DNA of 64,000 nt from Isoetes taiwanensis (taxonomy: Eukaryota > Streptophyta > Lycopodiopsida > Isoetales > Isoetaceae): contig JAJEKV010000006.1 of the NCBI GenBank assembly GCA_021234155.1, forward strand, positions 8,089,003-8,153,002, read 5' to 3'. The notes beneath the pieces are model-generated. The model worked only from the letters and a program-made list of their open reading frames with translations, was not told the DNA's origin and did no database searches. Position 1 is the stretch's first letter. Every line of letters starts with the position of its first letter. Position numbers and translations under genes: made by a program. Of this stretch, positions 58,507 through 64,000 are shown piece by piece.

Positions 58507-58760
58507 AAATACAATCTCTACTTCTGAGCATTGCATAGTACATAACGTACAACCAATATATACAACCGGTGAGACTAAGAATAGTAGTCTACCGTTTAAC
58601 CACTGTCCACTAATTACGGCACTGATTTAGGGTCGGTGCTCAGTGCTGACAAAGTGCTGCCTTCGGTACATTTCAGCACCTTCTCAGCACCAGTGTGCTA
58701 AGTGCTGAACCACTGTTGTTTCAGCACATTATGCTTAGTCAGCATATTTATATTCCAACA
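58507..58760 (-). repeat. Copia element 2, 5' LTR, outer part
   Basis: Resumes exactly where 52748 stops ('aaatacaatctctac') and ends CCAACA before the target duplication. It differs from the other LTR mainly where that copy has AAAG-type instead of AGCAC-type words. Confidence 0.93.
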
Positions 58761-58954
58761 CACTGATGTTTGTTTGTTGTGTCCATGAGGCTCAGACATA
58801 AATGTGATATATGAAATTGCGTCATATAGACCTTTGCATTCACCACTGGTTGCCCAAATACCTCCTCCATTGATGATAAAGTAGAAAACATAAGAGGAAT
58901 TAACAGATTGCATAGAAATACCCAGTAAATCCTGCAAATAATAATTCCGTCCGG

Positions 58955-59062
58955 CATGGACATGCTTTCTCTCTAACAATTAGATTATTTTCTGAAAGAC
59001 AGACTGTCCGGCATGGGCATGCTTTCTCTCTAACAATTAGATTATTTTCTGAAAGAGAAACG
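58955..59062. repeat. ~55-bp tandem duplication
   Basis: Two adjacent copies of 'ccggcatggrcatgctttctctctaacaattagattattttctgaaaga', one substitution apart. Confidence 0.85.
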
Positions 59063-59161
59063 ACAAAACATGATCATTCAGAACATTGAAAACAATAATC
59101 ATTGGCAATGCAGGCTCAGAGAAAGGAAGGAATGGGTCGAACTTCTCCATAACCTGGCCGG

Positions 59162-59365
59162 CTATAGCCATCCTAATAACAAAAAATGCCTCACATACTC
59201 CTCAGCCTGGCAGAACTCAACTCCCATGCTTACCATTTGATTAGCTGCCAAATCATTTTCGGATTTATTGCTCCCAGGCCCATTCTGATTCTTTGTTGGA
59301 TCGTCGCGACTCTGCATTGAGAAGAGAGGACGTGTGTGCCCTTCTTTGCCCTTCTTTGTTCCCAT
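59162..59365 (-). CDS. possible exon of an unidentified host gene
   Basis: The minus strand starts MGTKKGKEGHTRP and is hydrophilic (Asn, Ser, Gln-rich) for about 50 codons. A neighbouring frame (59050-59200) reads 'KFDPFLPFSEPALPM'. Upstream near 60240 lies a G-box-like 'gccacgtggc'. A gene running minus from about 60.2 kb to 58.8 kb, perhaps truncated by the Copia insertion, would fit, but no family is recognised and splice sites cannot be fixed. Confidence 0.25.
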   Translation of the reverse strand: MGTKKGKEGHTRPLFSMQSRDDPTKNQNGPGSNKSENDLAANQMVSMGVEFCQAEEYVRHFLLLGWL

Positions 59366-60327
59366 AAAAATCAGACAACAATTATTATTTTAGATGTTAG
59401 CGACTGCAGTAAAACCCCAAATTTGCTACCGGGCTCCAAGATGCAATTTCATCTGCATATTTTTCTCAAATGAAGGCTTTCTATTTAATGTTACTTCCAA
59501 ATCAGATTTTAAAATAATTTAATCAGGACGCTCAAAATCTCTCCAGCTACAAGCACAGAGTAACAAAGAACAGACCACATATCCGAAAAATAATTAGGTC
59601 TACAGAAGGCGTCCAACTGTCGGATTTGGTTCATATAAAGGACCAAAATGGAGATTTCTTACAGAAGGAAAATCCAGCTCTGTATTGATCACCAGACCAC
59701 CGTATTCTGCAAGCATGGACCATACCCTGAAATCGACCTAACCATTCAAATGCATGAATGCTACAAAAGTGAACGGCCGTGGAATTCTAGAGTACTGAAA
59801 GAAGCACGAAGCATTTGGTAAATATCCTGCATTCTGGCATCTACAACGTTAGTCCACATTCCGAGCAAAACAAAGGTATCTTGCCTGGTAGGCTGAGTTC
59901 TGATAGTTCGTCGGATGGTCGCTTGTATGGTCTTCCTTGTATGGTCGCCGGATTGGCCGCTTCCATCCGACCATAGCCATGGCCTTCCCGCTCATATTTG
60001 GCATCCTTTAACTAAATCGATGCATCACATCGACCTTGCAAATGGAGTGCCCTGAATCTTATTGATTGTAATGCGAAGCTCTGGCTATGGAGATCCGGAA
60101 GATTGAAGTGCTCAAATCTTCGACCGGAGGAGAGGGGGAGAAAATAGCCGAGCAAAGAGAAGAATACGAAGGGCAGCGAAGTGTGAAGCGACACGTCATT
60201 GCCTATAGCACCTTTTCGAATTAAAAAAAAAACACACTTGGCATGCCACGTGGCACAATCCGAGCCGCCCATGTTTGATGCATGATATACTTACAGGATA
60301 ATTTTATTATATAAAGATGTATAATCT
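59366..60327. other. intergenic or upstream region, no certain gene
   Basis: Contains four partial copies of a 'gtatggtcgcc/ggatggtcgc' word (59910-59985) and the G-box-like site near 60245. The 86-codon minus-strand open stretch at 60012-60272 has no domain. Confidence 0.35.
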
Positions 60328-61960
60328 TGTTCTATAGATGTTCTTTATGTTTGATTTTGTTCTTAAGCTTTCATTGATTTCATATCATGGAAATAAACTC
60401 TCTTTTCTAGATAAATTCTTGGCCGAAAAGAATAATAATGCGTTTATTAGTATGTTCCTAGTAGAAGCCTTGAACCTGAACCTATTCAACTCCCACATCA
60501 AGCCCACTTATGATCTCCATGGATCAACTGGGGGCTGGCTGGGGGATTGCAAGATGCTAAGTAGTAGTGCAAGCGAGATCTAGTTCAACTGAGGATGCCA
60601 TGAAGGTAAGGAGGTTAGACTCCACCTGATAGAAGGTAGGGAGGTTAGACTCCACCTGATATGGAGATGGTTAGTGCTACTCCCTGTAACCCTTGGAAAT
60701 CGTGCTCCTATAAGGTTCTATCGACATCGATCATTTGTCTCAATGGGCACCTAGATCTATGCTCTGTTGGGACTTCAAGGTGGATGCCATCGTGCCCTTG
60801 GACTAATTGGGTAGCAATATGGGTCATGTTACGTTGGATGTGGTTAAGCTCAAGGTTCTGCCTCCAATACCTATGATTGACCATATCTCTACAGGATTTG
60901 GGAGAGGGGCAGATAGAAGTGGATCGGTTGCCTATTTTCATATGACTTACCGACCAACTAATAAAATACTCTTGTCCTAAAAAGACATCAAAACTCAGTA
61001 CCCTCTCATCAAAACTCATCAAAACTCTTGTCTTGTTAGAGCATGACATTGGCATTCTATGAAGGTAAGATGGTATAATCCCCTCTTTTTCTCAATTGCT
61101 TACATGTGTTTCTTTGGATATTGCAGGGATTGGGCATCCTTCCCTTCCACGTGGTTCATCCCACGTGTATAGGGTCATGTGCCTTTTTACTAGTATCAAA
61201 GCCATAAGGTCTTGCACCTTGGACACACATGCTGAGCAGAGCTCCTCAAAGAGTTGCATGGCCTTAGCACCATTAAAGTGTCAAACGTGGGGTTATAGTC
61301 AACTCGATTTTGGCATGTGTTCGTGATTATCCATGGAAGTTGTTTGCTTATAGAGAGGCCACCAAGTTACTTAAACTTCCAGCTGGGCGTAATGTTAGTG
61401 CAGGAGCAAGATGGAAAGGAATTATTAAAGCTTTTGGAGAAACACCTCTTTTGGTGGTCTACAAAGTCGTCTAGCTTGCTAGTCGCATTACAATTGCCAA
61501 ATCAGTCCTCAATAGCACCCACTTTTATATGGCTTCCTTGTTGCTAGCCCCACAGGTCAAAGTATAAGAGTCATGGTTAAGGTGGCCTGGTCTAAATGCA
61601 TCCTCCCCAAGTAGGCTGGTGGTGTAGGTATAATGGGTTTCTTACTGTAGAGTGGGATTCTCATTTTACAATTCATTTGGAGGCTTTTGAATGTTGATTA
61701 TGACTCTCTTGGTCTATGCCTTTTCAAACAATATCTTGGACAGTTTATCCCTCTAGATAAGAAGGAAGCCAAACTACTTCTTCATTGGACACTAGTTTAC
61801 TCTCTCGGCCCTTTTCCAAATGCGTCTCCTTTTCTGCGAGGATTGTTGGCATCGTGGAATGTAGGCATTCATTTAATCGTACCCGCCTTCAATAAAAGAA
61901 AGCTATTTTTTGGCCGTATTCTTCTATCCATGCTCTACTAGATATTTATTGCCCAACCTA
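60328..61960 (+). pseudogene. degenerate L1-like LINE, copy 1
   Basis: Near 61440-61640 the plus strand reads, with shifts, 'NSTHFYMASLLLAPQVK', 'VAWSKCILPK' and 'AGGVGIMGF'. That is the RT C-terminal pattern of plant L1 LINEs (a loading motif then 'lPK..GGLGi'). Downstream is 'LFKQYLGQFIPLDKKEA'. The 5' half aligns with the second copy at 62356, but its function is not clear. Many stops are present. Confidence 0.5.
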
Positions 61961-62355
61961 TTACAATCTCCACTTGTTGCCTCAATTCATCCGCTTATAC
62001 AGAGATGATGGCTTCTAGTGAGTGTTGTCTCTACTCAAGCATGTTATGAAGGTGGTCGGTATTACTATGGCCTGAGTTTTAGGCGAATTCCTACTCTCTG
62101 TTGGGATGTGTATATGCGGGAGAAGGTAGCAGAGAATTTGCCTCTTATAGTGGAGGTTGGTTTCATGGAAATGTTGCCTTGGGATTATCAATAGAATATT
62201 CATAAAGGCCAGCTCTTTGTCAGCTCCATATATCATCTTCTCTTAGCTTCACGACCTCTCCCATTGCTAAATGCGTGGCAATTTTAGATTTTGCAACCCA
62301 TGTGAGTTTATAACAAAATTCAAATCAACAAAAATGATAAGGGTGTAGTCTAATC
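61961..62355. other. no gene recognised
   Basis: Spacer between the two degenerate LINE copies. May be more of copy 1's tail. Confidence 0.4.
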
Positions 62356-63500
62356 TTGTTCTATGGTGATTGTGATTTATGTTCTTGTTCTTAAATTTCC
62401 ATTCATTGCACATCATGTTTCTTGTAGGTAAATCCTTGGCATGTATAGTGATTCATTTGTTAGTATGTTCCTAATAGAGGCCTTGAACCTACTCGGCTCC
62501 AATGTTAAGTCCAGTTGTGATCTTCATGGACCAACCAGGAGTTGATTGCGGGATTGTAATATGCTAAGTATCAGTGCAAGTGAGATCTAGTTCAACTGGC
62601 ATTGACTAGTCATAACTCTCGCTAGTTGAGGATGCCATGAAGGCAGGGAGGTTAGATTCTCCTTGATGGTTGGTGCTACTCTCTCTGACCCTTGGAAATT
62701 GTGTTCCCACAAGGTTTTATTGGTATTGCACATTTGTTCCCAAGTGGGCACTGAGCTCGATCTATGCTCAATTGGGATGTCACGGGGGATGCTGGCGTGT
62801 CCTTGAACTATGGAAGGTGGTAATATGGGTTGTGTTATGAGTGATGTGGTCTCCAAGCTCAAGCTCCTACCTCCCGTATCTATGGTCGATCATATCCTCA
62901 TACGCCTTGTGGGGGGGGGGGACAAAAGTGGATCCATTGCATATAACTTACCAACAACTATAGGCCCGAGGAAGAGAGATGTGATGAAGCAAGACATAAT
63001 CTGGCATGGCATAATCAAAGTTCTGAAATCCAATCTGCATTCAACGAGGCTCGCAGTCTCCGCTCCCTCAGGTAGTCTTGTTCCAAGATGCGAAAGGCGC
63101 ACCTTGCAAGTGGTTTTTTTCTTATTGCTTGCTACGTATAAAATGAATGAGGTGCATCCACGAACAACATTGTTCCATTTTCGCTCTGCTGGGACCGCTC
63201 GCCAACTTGAAATAGCCCCACATGTCAAAGTATAGGAGCTCATTGCAATAGTCCGAAATATTCTATGGGCTGGCACTGAGGAGGGAGCCGTGTTTAAGAT
63301 GGTTTGATCTAAATACATCCTCCCCAAGTAGCTTGGTGGTGTAGCTATATTAATGGATTTCTAACTATAAAGTATTGTCTCCTTCATCTCTTTCTAGCTT
63401 CCTCATACACTCTCTCGAGCTTCTGTCCATTTTCTCCGAAACTTTGGGCACCTTATCTCTCTAGGGTTTTGGTCAAATGCCACTTTGACTGCGCACTTGA
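62356..63500 (+). pseudogene. degenerate L1-like LINE, copy 2
   Basis: Shares with copy 1 'gtatgttccta', 'gagatctagttcaactg', 'gaggatgccatgaagg', 'caagctcaag/aagctcaagg' and 'catcctccccaagtag'. Near 63235-63360 it reads 'AIVRNILWAGTEEGA' and then 'SKYILPK' and 'LGGVAI', the same RT C-terminal pattern. A G12 run lies at 62910-62921. Inactive. Confidence 0.5.
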
Positions 63501-63629
63501 TAGGTACAAAAATCTCATTTAAGCAAAATGTGTTGTCTGCATGGGTTTTGTTTCATTGCGCCACATATCACAGGCTAGTTTTCTACAGACTAATGTCCTT
63601 ACAACAATCTTGTCTAAGCAAAATAAGAA

Positions 63630-63817
63630 TAAGAATAAGAATAATTTTTTATCGTCCACTGAGGCCAATCGGCCTATGGGACCCATAAGGAGCGCAACAA
63701 ACTTATTACTGTCCGGGTTAAAAAACCCCCGCCCCGAAGGGTTTTCGATGGAAAAACCGTGGCAGTAATAAGAATGCTGTCAAACTGTACAAGTATACAT
63801 CAATGTATATATACATG
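63630..63817 (-). mobile_element. LINE family B, 3' UTR and tail of a second copy
   Basis: On the minus strand it matches the UTR at 18600-18795: 'acagtttgacagc', 'cacggtttttcc', 'aacccggacagta', 'tgggtcccataggcc', 'gtggacgataaaaa'. It ends in TTATTC/TTCTTA-type repeats (about 63620-63645). Confidence 0.88.
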
Positions 63818-64000
63818 TCAAGTGTGTGCCCGAGGACATAGTTGATCTCGCATGTCCATAACCTCCTGAAGGTATGATCCCAGCACCCGTACGGATGCTG
63901 TGCTCAATGTCACATGTAACGGCTGGCCAGGCCTGACCAACTCAGCATAGCGCGTCCGAATTTGATCATATGCTGGGCAACTTTGAAGGGTATGAGATTC
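63818..64000 (-). pseudogene. LINE family B, ORF2 C-terminus (continues beyond window)
   Basis: Open for 60 codons from the window edge to a TGA at 63818-63820, beginning ESHTLQSCPAYDQIRTRYAE. This aligns with 'CHTLQSCPTDDDIQIRYAE' in the copy at 18440-18500 and is the end of the RT zinc domain. The visible part has no break, so this copy may be better preserved than the one at 17.5 kb. Confidence 0.85.

Larger units (their letters stand above)
47895..58760 (-). mobile_element. Copia element 2 with nested Helentron-like insertion
   Basis: Minus-strand LTR retrotransposon. Its outer ends are TG...CA and it is flanked by the 5-bp direct repeat CACTG (47890-47894 and 58761-58765). The parts are 3' LTR 47895-48252, polypurine tract, pol, gag, primer-binding site, and a 5' LTR split into 52652-52748 and 58507-58760. 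Without the 5758-bp insert it is 5.1 kb, normal for Copia. It once sat in a short tandem repeat ('tgtttgttgtgtccatgagg' occurs on both sides). Confidence 0.93.

Overview
The window looks like nuclear DNA of a land plant with a large, transposon-rich genome. There are spliced genes with canonical GT/AG introns, a plastid-type nuclear gene, the tail of a GPI-anchored arabinogalactan-like protein, and Copia, Gypsy, LINE, Mutator, Harbinger and hAT debris. Long (GA)n/(TG)n/(GATA)n microsatellites are frequent. There are no bacterial features. A fern or other seed-free plant is possible, because the LINE ORF1 and a Crypton-like tyrosine recombinase are unusual for flowering plants, but I cannot name the species.

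Layout. 0-3.4 kb: 3' end of a GPI-anchored AGP-like gene, then a diverged repeat pair. 3.4-5.3 kb: two 5'-truncated LINE copies (family A, minus strand), each ending at a microsatellite. 5.4-6.3 kb: 5' end of a Copia element (plus strand). 8.2-8.7 kb: a foldback MITE. 9.1-10.9 kb: Gypsy pol remnant (minus). 12.1-17.5 kb: a near full-length LINE-A between two more LINE-A fragments, all separated by (GA)n. 17.5-18.8 kb: 3' end of a second LINE family (B, plus), seen again at 63.6-64 kb (minus). 20.8-22.7 kb: a three-exon gene for a plastid membrane protein (minus). 22.9-32.6 kb: a 9.7-kb Mutator-like element of the ULP1-carrying (Kaonashi-like) type, with GC-rich terminal inverted repeats and a 9-bp target duplication, 168 bp upstream of the plastid gene's ATG. 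33.1-35.2 kb: a tyrosine-recombinase gene of the Crypton/DUF3504 type (minus), broken by a small retroposon. 37.4-38.9 kb: a Harbinger transposase (plus) broken by a hAT-like MITE. 39.2-39.7 kb: a miniature LTR element with an inverted LTR at one end. 42.5-43.6 kb: a Myb/SANT-like gene of the Harbinger accessory type (minus). 43.8-44.3 kb: giant microsatellites. 45.4 kb: a DUF2828 fragment. 47.9-58.8 kb: a Copia element with its 5-bp target duplication, whose 5' LTR is split by two head-to-tail Helentron-like elements (5.76 kb). 60.3-63.5 kb: two degenerate copies of a third, L1-like LINE.

Only three features look like ordinary host genes: the AGP tail, the plastid membrane protein and possibly a gene near 59-60 kb. 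The rest is a nested record of transposition. Several insertion events can be read exactly because the empty site or the target duplication is also in the window.
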